Shown here in pieces: positions 39,190 to 47,446 of a DNA stretch of 64,000 nt. Position 1 is the first letter of the stretch. The number at the start of each line of letters is the position of its first letter. Origin of the DNA: Pseudomonas fluvialis (GTDB taxonomy: Bacteria > Pseudomonadota > Gammaproteobacteria > Pseudomonadales > Pseudomonadaceae). A program made the translations under genes and the position numbers. Under the pieces are notes generated by a model. That model saw nothing but the letters and a program-made list of their open reading frames with translations, had not been told where the DNA came from and did not search any database. The stretch covers positions 615,865-679,864 of the forward strand of contig NZ_JACHLL010000002.1 of the NCBI RefSeq assembly GCF_014207935.1, written 5' to 3'.

Positions 39190-40581
39190 TTACATATGCG
39201 CTTCGGCGTACTCGGCCAGCACCGAGCGCGGCACACCCTGCAAGGTGATATGCACGCCGTGGGGGAAGTCCTTGAAGCGTTCGGTCAGGTAGGTCAGACC
39301 CGAGCTGGTGGCGGACAGGTAGGGAGTATCGATCTGCGCCAAGTTGCCCAGGCAGACCACCTTGGAGCCGCTGCCGGCACGGGTAATGATGGTTTTCATC
39401 TGGTGCGGGGTGAGATTCTGGCACTCGTCGATCAGGATCAGGCTCTGCTGGAAGCTGCGCCCGCGGATGTAGTTGAGCGACTTAAACTGCAGCGGCACCT
39501 TCTGCAGGATGTAGTCGACACTGCCATGGGTCGACTCGTCGTCCGAATGCAGCGCCTCTAGGTTGTCGGTGATGGCGCCGAGCCAGGGCTCCATCTTCTC
39601 CGCCTCGGTGCCTGGCAAAAAGCCGATGTCCTCGTCCAGACCCTGCACGCTGCGGGTGGCGATGATGCGCCGGTAGCGCTTGCTGACCATGGTCTGCTCG
39701 ATAGCGGCGGCCAGCGCCAGGATGGTCTTGCCCGAACCGGCGGCTCCGGACAGGTTGACCAGGTGGATGTCCGGATCAAGCAGCGCATAGAGCGCCAGCG
39801 ACTGGTAGATGTCGCGCGGCTTCAGCCCCCAGGCCTCCTGATGCAGCAGCGGTTCCTGGTGCATGTCGAGCAGGGTCATCTCGCGCTCGTTCACCTCCTT
39901 GACCCAACCCACAAAGCCCTGCTCGTCGATGATGAACTCGTTGACATGTACCGCCGGCAGCTCGCTGCTGCGCGGCACCATGTGCCAGGTGCGGCCATGG
40001 CCCTGACGGGTCTCGACCTTGCTCACACGGTCCCAGAACGAGCCGGTGAGCGTGTGGTAGCCGCGCGACAGCAGGGCCACGTCGTCCACCAACTGGTCGG
40101 TGTGGTAGTCCTCGGCGAAGATCCCGCAGGCGCGGGCCTTCAGACGCATGTTGATGTCCTTGGTCACCAGCACCACATCGGTGCCGGGGTGGCGGCTGCG
40201 CAGGTCCACCAGCTGGTTGATGATCTTGTTGTCGTTGAGGTCTTCCGGCAGCCAGGTGATCGGCTCGGCACGCTTGTTCATCAGGATCGACAGACTGCCC
40301 TTCGGCGCATTCTTGCCGCGACTGATGGGCACGCCGCTTTCCACCTCTTCCGGTGAGGCGCCGCCAAGGACCTGATCGATCAGGCGGATGGCCTGTCGGC
40401 ATTCGGCAGCCACGCTGTGTTTGCCGGTTTTGAGCTTGTCCAGCTCCTCCAGCACGGTCATCGGAATGACCACGTGATGCTCCTGAAAATTCAGCAAGGC
40501 ATTCGGGTCGTGAATCAGCACATTGGTGTCGAGCACGTAGAGGATCGGCTTGCCGGGATTGGAACGTCCATGGTCAACCAT
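39190..40581 (-). CDS. PIN domain-PhoH ATPase (PhoH2-like)
   Basis: Fusion of 463 aa. An N-terminal PIN nuclease domain (about 12-165) has acidic residues at Asp18 (LDTNVL), Glu45/46 and Asp142 (VTKDINM). A C-terminal PhoH ATPase domain has Walker A GAAGSGKT (279-286) and Walker B LILIDE (381-386). Such PhoH2 proteins act as sequence-specific RNA helicase-ribonucleases in mycobacteria and often sit in toxin-antitoxin pairs; here no antitoxin-like gene is next to it. Length and order match the family. Upstream are 349 bp of non-coding DNA. Confidence 0.93.
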   Translation of the reverse strand: MVDHGRSNPGKPILYVLDTNVLIHDPNALLNFQEHHVVIPMTVLEELDKLKTGKHSVAAECRQAIRLIDQVLGGASPEEVESGVPISRGKNAPKGSLSILMNKRAEPITWLPEDLNDNKIINQLVDLRSRHPGTDVVLVTKDINMRLKARACGIFAEDYHTDQLVDDVALLSRGYHTLTGSFWDRVSKVETRQGHGRTWHMVPRSSELPAVHVNEFIIDEQGFVGWVKEVNEREMTLLDMHQEPLLHQEAWGLKPRDIYQSLALYALLDPDIHLVNLSGAAGSGKTILALAAAIEQTMVSKRYRRIIATRSVQGLDEDIGFLPGTEAEKMEPWLGAITDNLEALHSDDESTHGSVDYILQKVPLQFKSLNYIRGRSFQQSLILIDECQNLTPHQMKTIITRAGSGSKVVCLGNLAQIDTPYLSATSSGLTYLTERFKDFPHGVHITLQGVPRSVLAEYAEAHM

Positions 40582-40930
40582 ATCGCGATCACCTCTGCAG
40601 GACCGCTGTCCGGGGCACCACGGCCACTCGGCAGCAGCTCATTGGACTGGATGGTGAAACGTCCCAAGGGCGCTCCACCAGGGGAGGCCACCCACCGGAT
40701 GTGCTATCCGGCCATGCACACAGAAGGCGAGAAAAACGCGCCACCTGTGAGGCAGGTTTCGGCGGTCTAGCTTTGTTAATAGCGCATTAATGATGAAGAA
40801 AAAACGTCTTTTTCAGGCCCACCGGTTTTTTTTCATCGCCTGACCGATAGCGCTTGGCGAGCCCCTGCCGCGCCGTTAAAGTCAGAAGTCCTCCCCAGCA
40901 AAACTGGCCCCGCCGGCAGCCCTCTGACGG
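40582..40930. other. Gene-free stretch upstream of the PhoH-like gene
   Basis: 349 bp with no convincing gene. The part near 40776-40845 is AT-rich and contains TTAAT-AGCGC-ATTAA (40776-40790) and a weak hairpin GAAAAA/TTTTTC (40798-40814). It lies between the phoH-like start and the CDF stop, both on the minus strand, so it should carry the phoH promoter and perhaps the CDF terminator. Confidence 0.45.
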
Positions 40931-41941
40931 CTAGCTGCGCGCCCTGCAGCGGTTGACCTCGACCGTCACATGCACCAGCTGACTGAACTCACGCAGACGG
41001 GCCTTATAGCCATCGGCGCTGCCCTCGCCATGGGTTACCAGGCTGACGATGCAGGCATACTGCGCCTGCCCTACCCGCCACAGATGCAGGTCGACCAGCT
41101 CGGCATCCGCCTCTTCGGCCAGCGCCTCGCGCACCTGTTCGACCAGCGGATCGTCCATCTCGCGATCCAGCAGCACCCGCGCGGTTTCCAGCAGCAGGCC
41201 ACGCGCCCAGATGCCGATGATCAGCGCCCCCACCAGCCCCATCAGCGGATCCAGCCAGTTCCAGCCGAAGTACTTGCCACCCAACAGAGCCACAATGGCC
41301 GCCACCGAGGTCAATGCATCGGCCAGTACATGAATGAACGCCGCATGGCGGTTGAGATCACGCCCGCCGTCGGCCGGACTGGTCATCCCGGCATGGTCGT
41401 GATCGTGATCGTGATCGTGATCGTGATCGTGATGAGCATGCGACGAAGCATGCGAATGACCATGCCCATGGTCGTGGCTGTGATCGTGGTGCTCATGCAG
41501 CAGGAAAGCCGAGGCCAGATTGACCAGCAGCCCGATAACCGCCACCCACAACGCCTGATCGAAACCGATATCGGCCGGCTGCCACAGACGCAGAATCGAC
41601 TCGAGCGCCATTAGTGCCACCACCACGGCCAGCAGCACCGCGCTGGCAAAACCGGCGAGCACCTCGACCTTCCAGGTGCCGAAGGCATAGCGTTGGTCAT
41701 TGGCATGGCGGCGGGCGAAGGCATACGCCAGGGCCGCCAGGCCGATCGCCACCATATGGGATGCCATGTGCCAGCCATCGGCAAGCAGGGCCATGGAGTT
41801 GAACCAGTAGCCGGCCAGGATCTCGACCAGCATGGTCAGCCCGGTCAGTGCCACCACCAGCCAGGCCTGGCGTTCAGCCGTGCGGGCCACCGGGCGGAAG
41901 TGATGAGAAGACTGCCATTGCTGATGATTGCAGGCGCTCAT
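40931..41941 (-). CDS. CDF-family metal efflux protein with His-rich loop (DmeF-like)
   Basis: Inner-membrane cation/proton antiporter of 336 aa exporting Zn, Co or similar divalent ions. Six membrane helices; site-A-type residues in [12 protein letters not shown] (Asp55) and in [11 protein letters not shown]. Between TM4 and TM5 is a long His-rich loop (about 150-183), an alternating His-Asp run coded by a hexanucleotide repeat. The C-terminal domain ([22 protein letters not shown]) is a cytoplasmic metal sensor. The start at 41941 has GAGGAG at 5 nt. A MerR-type promoter lies directly upstream, so metal induction is expected. Confidence 0.92.
   Translation of the reverse strand: MSACNHQQWQSSHHFRPVARTAERQAWLVVALTGLTMLVEILAGYWFNSMALLADGWHMASHMVAIGLAALAYAFARRHANDQRYAFGTWKVEVLAGFASAVLLAVVVALMALESILRLWQPADIGFDQALWVAVIGLLVNLASAFLLHEHHDHSHDHGHGHSHASSHAHHDHDHDHDHDHDHAGMTSPADGGRDLNRHAAFIHVLADALTSVAAIVALLGGKYFGWNWLDPLMGLVGALIIGIWARGLLLETARVLLDREMDDPLVEQVREALAEEADAELVDLHLWRVGQAQYACIVSLVTHGEGSADGYKARLREFSQLVHVTVEVNRCRARS
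41393..41431. repeat. Hexanucleotide repeat coding (His-Asp)n
   Basis: Tandem units of GATCGT (five exact copies at 41401-41430 plus degenerate ends). They encode the alternating His-Asp run in the CDF loop. Units of six keep the frame, so slippage would change the number of His-Asp pairs without breaking the protein. Confidence 0.85.
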
Positions 41942-41969
41942 GGAAACTCCTCGGTATGTGGATGCGCAG

Positions 41970-42000
41970 AGCTTGTGCCTTGCCACCGGGGCAAGGTCAA
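41970..42000 (-). promoter_or_regulatory. MerR-family operator-promoter of the CDF gene
   Basis: On the minus strand TTGACC (-35, 42000-41995) and CAAGCT (-10, 41975-41970) are 19 bp apart, the over-long spacing typical of MerR-regulated promoters. The spacer contains the perfect dyad CCTTGCC-N5-GGCAAGG (41978-41996). The promoter lies 29 bp before the CDF start. CueR, ZntR or CadR-type activators bind such sites; no such regulator gene is in the window. Confidence 0.75.
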
Positions 42001-42084
42001 GTCCCGACCAGCAATCAACGTGATAGGTGGAGTCCATGCCCCGGCCGCCACTACAATCGCCCCTCGTCCAGAGGAGACCGACTG

Positions 42085-42864
42085 ATGCTGCTGGTGATTT
42101 CCCCCGCCAAGACGCTTGACTACGACACCCCGCCGGTAACGCCGCGCTTTACCCTGCCGGCTCACCTGAAACAGGCCAGCGAACTGATCGAGCGCCTGCG
42201 TGAGCTGAGCCCGGCGCAAATCAGTGAGTTGATGGACCTGTCAGACAAGCTCGCCGGCCTCAACGCCGCCCGCTATGGCAGCTGGACGCCTGACTTCACT
42301 CCGGACAACGCCAAGCAGGCACTACTGGCTTTCAAGGGCGATGTGTACACCGGCCTCAACGCAGAGGATTTCAGCGAGGCGGATTTCGACTTTGCTCAGC
42401 GCCACCTGCGCATGCTCTCCGGCCTCTACGGCGTGCTGCGACCACTGGATCTGATGCAGCCCTACCGCTTGGAAATGGGCACCAAACTGAGCAACGCCCG
42501 CGGCAAGAACCTCTACGAATTCTGGGGCGAACGCATCAGCCAGTGGCTTAACGAAGCCATGGCCGAACAGGGCGACAACATCCTGCTCAACCTCGCCTCC
42601 AACGAGTACTTCTCGGCGGTCAAGCGCAAGGCACTCAACGCCAGGATCATCGACACCGAGTTCAAGGACCTGAAGAACGGCCAGTACAAGATCATCAGCT
42701 TCTATGCGAAAAAGGCCCGTGGCCTGATGGCCCGTTACGTGATCAAGGAGCGCCTGAGCAACCTCGAGGACCTCAAGGCCTTCGACTATCAGGGCTATCG
42801 CTACAGCGCCGAGCAGTCCAAGCCCGATAGCCTGGTGTTCCTGCGCGACCAGCCGCAGGACTGA
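42085..42864 (+). CDS. yaaA: Peroxide stress protein YaaA
   Basis: Cytoplasmic protein of 259 aa (DUF328/UPF0246). E. coli YaaA is OxyR-induced, lowers free iron during peroxide stress and binds DNA. Family marks: the start [13 protein letters not shown], the [12 protein letters not shown] helix, GDVYTGL and [23 protein letters not shown]. It has GAGGAG about 8 nt upstream. It is divergent from the CDF gene, 143 bp away. Confidence 0.95.
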   Translation: MLLVISPAKTLDYDTPPVTPRFTLPAHLKQASELIERLRELSPAQISELMDLSDKLAGLNAARYGSWTPDFTPDNAKQALLAFKGDVYTGLNAEDFSEADFDFAQRHLRMLSGLYGVLRPLDLMQPYRLEMGTKLSNARGKNLYEFWGERISQWLNEAMAEQGDNILLNLASNEYFSAVKRKALNARIIDTEFKDLKNGQYKIISFYAKKARGLMARYVIKERLSNLEDLKAFDYQGYRYSAEQSKPDSLVFLRDQPQD

Positions 42865-42874
42865 AATGGCCTTC

Positions 42875-42895
42875 TACTGGCCTTACCGGCCAGTA
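42875..42895. other. Short hairpin after yaaA
   Basis: An 8-bp stem TACTGGCC/GGCCAGTA with a 5-nt loop, 10 bp after the yaaA stop. No T-tract follows, so it may be only a weak terminator. Confidence 0.35.
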
Positions 42896-42962
42896 CAGGA
42901 GTCGATTGGCCCGTTAGGATGCTGCCCTACGATCAGCGCCCATCAGCAGACAAGGAGTTCAC

Positions 42963-43799
42963 ATGAGTCAGCCCGTCGCCTTCATTACCGGATGCTCCAG
43001 CGGCATTGGCCGCGCTCTCGCCGATGCCTTTCAGGCCGCCGGTTACAGCGTGTGGGCCTGTGCGCGCAAGGCTGAGGACCTGGCCACGCTCAGCGCCGCC
43101 GGCTTTGTCGCGGTTGAGCTGGACGTCAACGATGCCGCCGCCGTGCAACGCGCCAGTGCGCGCCTGCAGCAGGAGGCTGGGCGCCTGGACGTGCTGATCA
43201 ACAACGCTGGCTACGGCGCCATGGGCCCGCTGCTCGACGGCGGTGCCGACGCCCTGCGTCGGCAGTTCGAAACCAATGTCTTCAGCCTTATCGAGCTGAC
43301 TCGCGCCTGCTTCCCGCTGCTGCGGACCAGTCGCGGTCTGGTGGTGAATATCGGCAGCGTCTCGGGCGTCATGGTCACGCCCTTCGCCGGTGCCTACTGC
43401 GCGTCCAAGGCTGCCGTACATGCCCTCTCCGACGCCCTGCGCATGGAACTGGCACCCTTCGCCATCGAGGTCATGGAAGTGCAGCCGGGGGCCATCGCCT
43501 CCAGCTTCGGCAGCAATGCCAGCCGCGAAGCCGAGACACTGATCGCTGAAACTTCGGCTTGGTGGCCGCTGCGCGAGGGCATCCGCGCCCGCGCCAATGC
43601 CTCGCAGGATCATCCGACGCCAGCCAGCGAATTTGCCGCCGTGCTGCTGGCCGCCGTGCAACAGGGCAAGCGCACGCGCCTGCTGCGCATCGGCAATGGC
43701 AGCCGGGTCATGCCACTACTGGCCGCCCTGTTGCCCAAGGCGTTGCTGGAGAAGGTTCTGATGAAACGCTTCGGCCTCAACCGGCAGCTGGCTCCATGA
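42963..43799 (+). CDS. Short-chain dehydrogenase/reductase
   Basis: Classical SDR oxidoreductase of 278 aa with a Rossmann fold. Nucleotide motif TGCSSGIG (9-16), NNAG at 80-83, catalytic Ser132/134 region in NIGSVSG, and YCASK with Tyr145 and Lys149. A retinol-dehydrogenase-like member by general look; the substrate is unknown. The ATG has AAGGAG at 6 nt. The stop overlaps the start of the next membrane-protein gene (ATGA). Confidence 0.9.
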   Translation: MSQPVAFITGCSSGIGRALADAFQAAGYSVWACARKAEDLATLSAAGFVAVELDVNDAAAVQRASARLQQEAGRLDVLINNAGYGAMGPLLDGGADALRRQFETNVFSLIELTRACFPLLRTSRGLVVNIGSVSGVMVTPFAGAYCASKAAVHALSDALRMELAPFAIEVMEVQPGAIASSFGSNASREAETLIAETSAWWPLREGIRARANASQDHPTPASEFAAVLLAAVQQGKRTRLLRIGNGSRVMPLLAALLPKALLEKVLMKRFGLNRQLAP

Positions 43800-44182
43800 G
43801 CGGCAGCGCCCCGCTCGCCCTGCGCTATTACGCCGGCGGCGCCGTGGTCGCCGTGATGGCACTCAACCTGCTGGTACGCGCGTTATTCAAGCTCGGCGGC
43901 GTCAGCGCCACCCTGCTGGTGGCCACACTGGTGGCACTGGGGGTCAGCCTGATCTTTGCCCGCCGGGAAAAACGCCTGCCGACGCTCGCCGAGCGCTGGC
44001 GCCTGGTCGGTCTCTACGGCCTGATCCTGGGTCTGCTCTACCTCGGCCTGTTCGGTCTGATGCTGCTCAAGGACGAGCCGGGCCATATGGGCCAGCTGCT
44101 GTTTGTCCTGCACGCCCTCAGCTATCCGACCCTGCTGGCGCTGTGCTTCACGCCCAAGCTGATTCGCCACTGGCTGCCTTAG
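43796..44182 (+). CDS. Four-helix membrane protein coupled to the SDR
   Basis: Hydrophobic protein of 128 aa with about four membrane helices (roughly 15-33, 36-54, 68-90, 98-118). I do not recognise the family. Coupled to the SDR gene by a 4-bp overlap, so it may anchor or assist it. Its TAG overlaps the stop of the convergent EamA gene (TTAG), leaving no spacer for a terminator. Confidence 0.75.
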   Translation: MSGSAPLALRYYAGGAVVAVMALNLLVRALFKLGGVSATLLVATLVALGVSLIFARREKRLPTLAERWRLVGLYGLILGLLYLGLFGLMLLKDEPGHMGQLLFVLHALSYPTLLALCFTPKLIRHWLP

Positions 44183-45078
44183 ATTGACTCAGCAGTTTTG
44201 ACCGGAGGCGTACGCGGTTTACGGAACACCAGCCAGTTGCCCAGCATCACCAGCACCAGGCCGGCCAGCGCCGGCGCTGTCCACTCATAGCCCTCCAGCC
44301 AGGCCGAGATATTCAGCGCCACCAACGGGAACAGCACCGTGCAATAGGCCGCCTTCTCCGGCCCGAGGCGGCCGACCAGGGTCAGGTAAGCGGTAAAGCC
44401 GATCACCGAGCCGGGAATGGCCAGGTAGAACAAGGCCCCGACGTAACGCAGGCTGCCCTCGAAGGCAAAGGGCACGCCCTGCAGCAGGCAATACCCAGCC
44501 AAGAGCAGAGCGCCATAGAGCATGCCGTAAGCATTGGTGCTCAGCGGCCGCCAGCCAGCCTTCTGTTGCAGGCTGGAGAGCAGGTTGCCGGCGGAAAAGC
44601 TCAGCGTACCGAGCAAAGCCAGCACCAGGCCCAACCAGGTCTGCGGCGAGGCGTCATGGCTGATCAATTCCGGCCAGAACAGCAAAGCCAGGCCGAGCAG
44701 ACCACAGCCCCCGCCCGCAAGCACATTGAGCGCCAGCCGCTGACCGAAAAACAGCCGGGCATTCAGCGCGTTCCACAACGTAGCGGTGGAAAACACCACG
44801 GCGATCAGGCCGCTGGGGACCCACTGGCTGGCATGGTAGAAACAGACAAAGTTGACGCAGAACAGGCATAACCCCTGAGCCAGACACAGCCCCTGTGCGC
44901 GCCGGTCGAGCCGCTGCAGGCGCCCCGTGATCAGCAGGCCGGCGAACAGCACCAGCGCGGCCAGGGCAAAGCGGTAGACGATCGACACCTCCGGCGGCAC
45001 CAACCCCAGTTGCCAGGTGATGGCGATCCAGGTAGTGCCCCAGATCAGCACGGTCAAAAGGTAGAGAAACAGGTTCAT
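44179..45078 (-). CDS. EamA/DMT-family exporter
   Basis: Inner-membrane transporter of 299 aa with ten predicted helices in two EamA repeats; the first begins LYLLTVLIWGTTWIAI, typical of the drug/metabolite exporter superfamily. The start at 45078 has AAGGAGG at 6 nt. An AraC-type regulator is divergent from it, and probably regulates it. Substrate unknown, often an amino acid or toxic metabolite. Confidence 0.9.
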   Translation of the reverse strand: MNLFLYLLTVLIWGTTWIAITWQLGLVPPEVSIVYRFALAALVLFAGLLITGRLQRLDRRAQGLCLAQGLCLFCVNFVCFYHASQWVPSGLIAVVFSTATLWNALNARLFFGQRLALNVLAGGGCGLLGLALLFWPELISHDASPQTWLGLVLALLGTLSFSAGNLLSSLQQKAGWRPLSTNAYGMLYGALLLAGYCLLQGVPFAFEGSLRYVGALFYLAIPGSVIGFTAYLTLVGRLGPEKAAYCTVLFPLVALNISAWLEGYEWTAPALAGLVLVMLGNWLVFRKPRTPPVKTAESI

Positions 45079-45217
45079 GCAGGCCTCCTTTGGGCTTGCA
45101 GTGTCACGCCTGCAGCCGCTCGGCACTTGCACAATCTTGCGCATTTGCGCGCCAGAGACTGGGAGCCGACCGCTCGCGGGGTTAGCATGCAAGCCAGTAT
45201 TTATCGGGCGTGCCGAC
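45079..45217. promoter_or_regulatory. Divergent promoter region EamA / AraC
   Basis: 139 bp between divergent starts. Placement suggests the AraC-type protein binds here; I see no clear direct repeats. Confidence 0.35.
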
Positions 45218-46090
45218 ATGAGTCAGTCGCTGCAACATCAGGTTTTTCAGGCGCTCAACCGCTCCCGTGCGCAACTGGAGCGCAGCGTGCAGCTGGCCGA
45301 CGGGCTGGCCCTGGCGCAGTGGCGAAACGCCCATGACGCTACCCAGTACAACACCCCCGGGCATCACACCTTCGGTTGCTACTTGGAAGGCGGCTACGGC
45401 ACCTTTCGCCGCGACCTGCCACAACTCAAAGGCGCGCCGCAGCGCCTGTGCATCCTGCCGGCCGAGCACCAGTCGGCCTGGGTGGTCAACGGAGAACTGC
45501 GCTTTATCCATCTATATGTCAGCCCGCAGCCGTTTGCCCTCGGTGCCGTGCAGTTGCTCGACCGCGAGCCGCGCGAACTGCAACTGCAGGAGCGCACCTT
45601 TATCGAAGACCCGCAGCAGGCCGGCCGTTTTCGCCAGCTGGCCCTGCTCGACTGGCAGGAGCCAGGCGAACGGCTGCTGTGTAGCAGCCTAAGCCAGGCC
45701 ATCCTCGACCAGGCGCTACTGACTCAGGTAGGACGCAGAAACGGGCTGCAACTCAAAGGCGGCCTGGCGCCACAGACGCGGCGCCGGTTGCAGGAATACA
45801 TTGAGGCACATCTCGAGCAGCCACTGGGGCTGGCTGAGCTGGCCGAGCAGGCCGCGCTATCGAGCTACCACTTCGCGCGCATGTTCACGCAGAGCTTCGG
45901 CCTGCCGCCGCACCGCTATGTGCTGATGCGCCGCCTGCAGCGGGCGACCGAACAGCTGACCAGCAGCCCGCATGAACTGGGGGATATTGCCCTGGCCTGC
46001 GGCTTTGCCAGTGCCAGTCACTTCAGCACGCGCTTTCGTCAGCACTTCGGCGCAACACCGAGCCAGTACCGAGCGGCACGATGCATCTGA
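45218..46090 (+). CDS. AraC-family transcriptional regulator
   Basis: Regulator of 290 aa. An N-terminal cupin-like sensing domain (about 20-130; RLCILPAEHQSAWVV) precedes a double helix-turn-helix at about 190-287 (LGLAELAEQAALSSYHFARMFTQSFG... and GDIALACGFASASHFSTRFRQHFG). It is divergent from the EamA exporter, which it likely controls. The stop lies 11 bp from the convergent glutathione peroxidase gene. Confidence 0.9.
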   Translation: MSQSLQHQVFQALNRSRAQLERSVQLADGLALAQWRNAHDATQYNTPGHHTFGCYLEGGYGTFRRDLPQLKGAPQRLCILPAEHQSAWVVNGELRFIHLYVSPQPFALGAVQLLDREPRELQLQERTFIEDPQQAGRFRQLALLDWQEPGERLLCSSLSQAILDQALLTQVGRRNGLQLKGGLAPQTRRRLQEYIEAHLEQPLGLAELAEQAALSSYHFARMFTQSFGLPPHRYVLMRRLQRATEQLTSSPHELGDIALACGFASASHFSTRFRQHFGATPSQYRAARCI

Positions 46091-46101
46091 GCCTGTACGG
46101 C

Positions 46102-46590
46102 TCAGAGCTTGTCCAGCGCACCTTCAATGGCTTGCAGCAGCGCTGCATCATCCGGCGCCGTGCGCGGCGAGAAGCGCGCCAGCACGCGACCATCAGGGCC
46201 CAGCAGAAACTTCTCGAAGTTCCAGGTGATGTCGCCGGGAAACTCGGCGCCCTCACCGGCCAGCAGGGTGTACAGCTGGTGGCGATCCGGACCATTGACC
46301 TCGAGCTTGGCGCTCATGGGGAAGGTCACGCCGTAGTTCAGGCTGCAGAACTGGGCGATCTCCGCCTCGCTGCCCGGCTCCTGCCCGGCAAACTGATTGC
46401 ACGGCAGGCCCAGCACGCTGAAACCGCGGGCACGGTAGCGCTGATAGAGCGCCTCCAGCCCGGCGTATTGCGGGGTCAGACCACACTTGGAGGCCACGTT
46501 GACCACCAGTACCACCTGACCTGCCAGCGGCGCCAGCGGCAGCGCCTGGCCATCCAGGCCTTGCAGGGTCAGTTCATGAAACATGCTCAT
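46102..46590 (-). CDS. Glutathione peroxidase-family thiol peroxidase
   Basis: Protein of 162 aa reducing peroxides. Active-site Cys36 lies in NVASKCGLTPQ, Gln70 in CNQFAGQEP and Trp123 in ITWNFEKFL, the conserved triad. Bacterial members with Cys instead of Sec usually use thioredoxin. AAGGAG is 7 nt before the ATG at 46590. It lies downstream of slyD on the same strand, after a terminator. Confidence 0.93.
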   Translation of the reverse strand: MSMFHELTLQGLDGQALPLAPLAGQVVLVVNVASKCGLTPQYAGLEALYQRYRARGFSVLGLPCNQFAGQEPGSEAEIAQFCSLNYGVTFPMSAKLEVNGPDRHQLYTLLAGEGAEFPGDITWNFEKFLLGPDGRVLARFSPRTAPDDAALLQAIEGALDKL

Positions 46591-46622
46591 GAGTCACTCC
46601 TTGTGAAAACAACCGGGACGGA

Positions 46623-46645
46623 AAAGGCGCCCCGTGGGCGCCTTT
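46623..46645 (-). terminator. slyD terminator
   Basis: A perfect 10-bp stem (AAAGGCGCCC/GGGCGCCTTT) with a 3-nt loop and TTTT on the minus strand, 28 bp after the slyD stop. Confidence 0.82.
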
Positions 46646-46673
46646 CCTTATCAGCCTAGCAAGGCCGACCCCA

Positions 46674-47159
46674 TCAGTGGTGGTGACCACCTTCGCCATG
46701 GATGTGACCATGGGCGAGTTCTTCAGCATTGGCTTCGCGTACGGCAACAACCTTGACCTTGAAGTTCAGACGCTGGCCGGCCAGCGGGTGGTTGCCGTCG
46801 ACGGTCACGTCGTCGCCTTCCAGATCGCGGATGGTGACGATCTGCATGCCGCCATCCGGACCGGAGGCGTGGAACTGCATGCCGATTTCCAGTTCCTCGA
46901 CACCTTCGAACATGCTGCGGTTAAGCACGGCGACCAGCTCGGCGCTGTACTCGCCATAGGCTTCTTCCGGCTCCACGGCCACTTCCAGCTCGTCACCAAC
47001 CTGCTTGCCTTCCAGCGCTTTCTCCAGACCGGCGATGATGTTGCGAGCGCCGTGCAGATACACCAGCGGCGCGCCACCAGCGGAGCTGTCGATCACCTCA
47101 CCGGCATCGTTGGTCAGGGTATAGTCGATGGAAACCGCCTTGTTGGCCGCAATCTGCAT
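46674..47159 (-). CDS. slyD: FKBP-type peptidyl-prolyl isomerase SlyD
   Basis: Isomerase and chaperone of 161 aa with an FKBP domain split by the insert-in-flap chaperone domain (about 70-125). The start MQIAANKAVSIDYTL and GARNIIAGLEKALEG are canonical. The C-terminus is short and His-rich (HGHIHGEGGHHH), the metal-binding tail tied to nickel handling in E. coli, though less Cys-rich. The start at 47159 has AAAGG upstream; the longer open frame is a shadow of ackA. Confidence 0.93.
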   Translation of the reverse strand: MQIAANKAVSIDYTLTNDAGEVIDSSAGGAPLVYLHGARNIIAGLEKALEGKQVGDELEVAVEPEEAYGEYSAELVAVLNRSMFEGVEELEIGMQFHASGPDGGMQIVTIRDLEGDDVTVDGNHPLAGQRLNFKVKVVAVREANAEELAHGHIHGEGGHHH

Positions 47160-47161
47160 GG

Positions 47162-47446
47162 TTGAAACCTTTGGATAGAGAAAAAAGAGCCCGCAGTGTA
47201 GCGCCGCGACCGGGCGAAAGCGACCCGAGCGCAGACGGACGGAAGCTCTGCCGGCTGCTCGGATGGCATCAGGATGAACACGACCACTGGGTCGCCGAGC
47301 TGTCTTGCGGGCATACTCAACACCAGCGCCATCAGCCGCCCTGGCAGAACCGCGCCTGGGTCCTGGACGCCGAGCAGCGTCAGGCCAGTATCGGTCAGCC
47401 CTTCGCCTGCGGCTGGTGTGCCCAATCGTCTGACAAGGAGGCCTGA
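47162..47446 (+). CDS. DUF3565 protein, start uncertain
   Basis: Protein of up to 94 aa. From about residue 27 it matches the DUF3565 family: [21 protein letters not shown], then [12 protein letters not shown] and a CGWC pair near the end, likely a zinc site of Cys and His. No ATG exists in frame; TTG at 47162 or 47171 are the only usual start codons, without a clear ribosome site, and both sit over the slyD leader. The TGA overlaps the ackA ATG (TGATG), so it is coupled to ackA. Function unknown. Confidence 0.7.
   Translation: MKPLDREKRARSVAPRPGESDPSADGRKLCRLLGWHQDEHDHWVAELSCGHTQHQRHQPPWQNRAWVLDAEQRQASIGQPFACGWCAQSSDKEA

Noticed and set aside
39190..40581. PIN-PhoH protein as half of a toxin-antitoxin pair
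   Set aside because: No small antitoxin-like gene is adjacent; the upstream 349 bp are non-coding and downstream is moaC.
41393..41431. Short tandem repeats as a CRISPR-like array
   Set aside because: The unit is 6 bp without spacers, is in frame and codes the CDF His-Asp loop.
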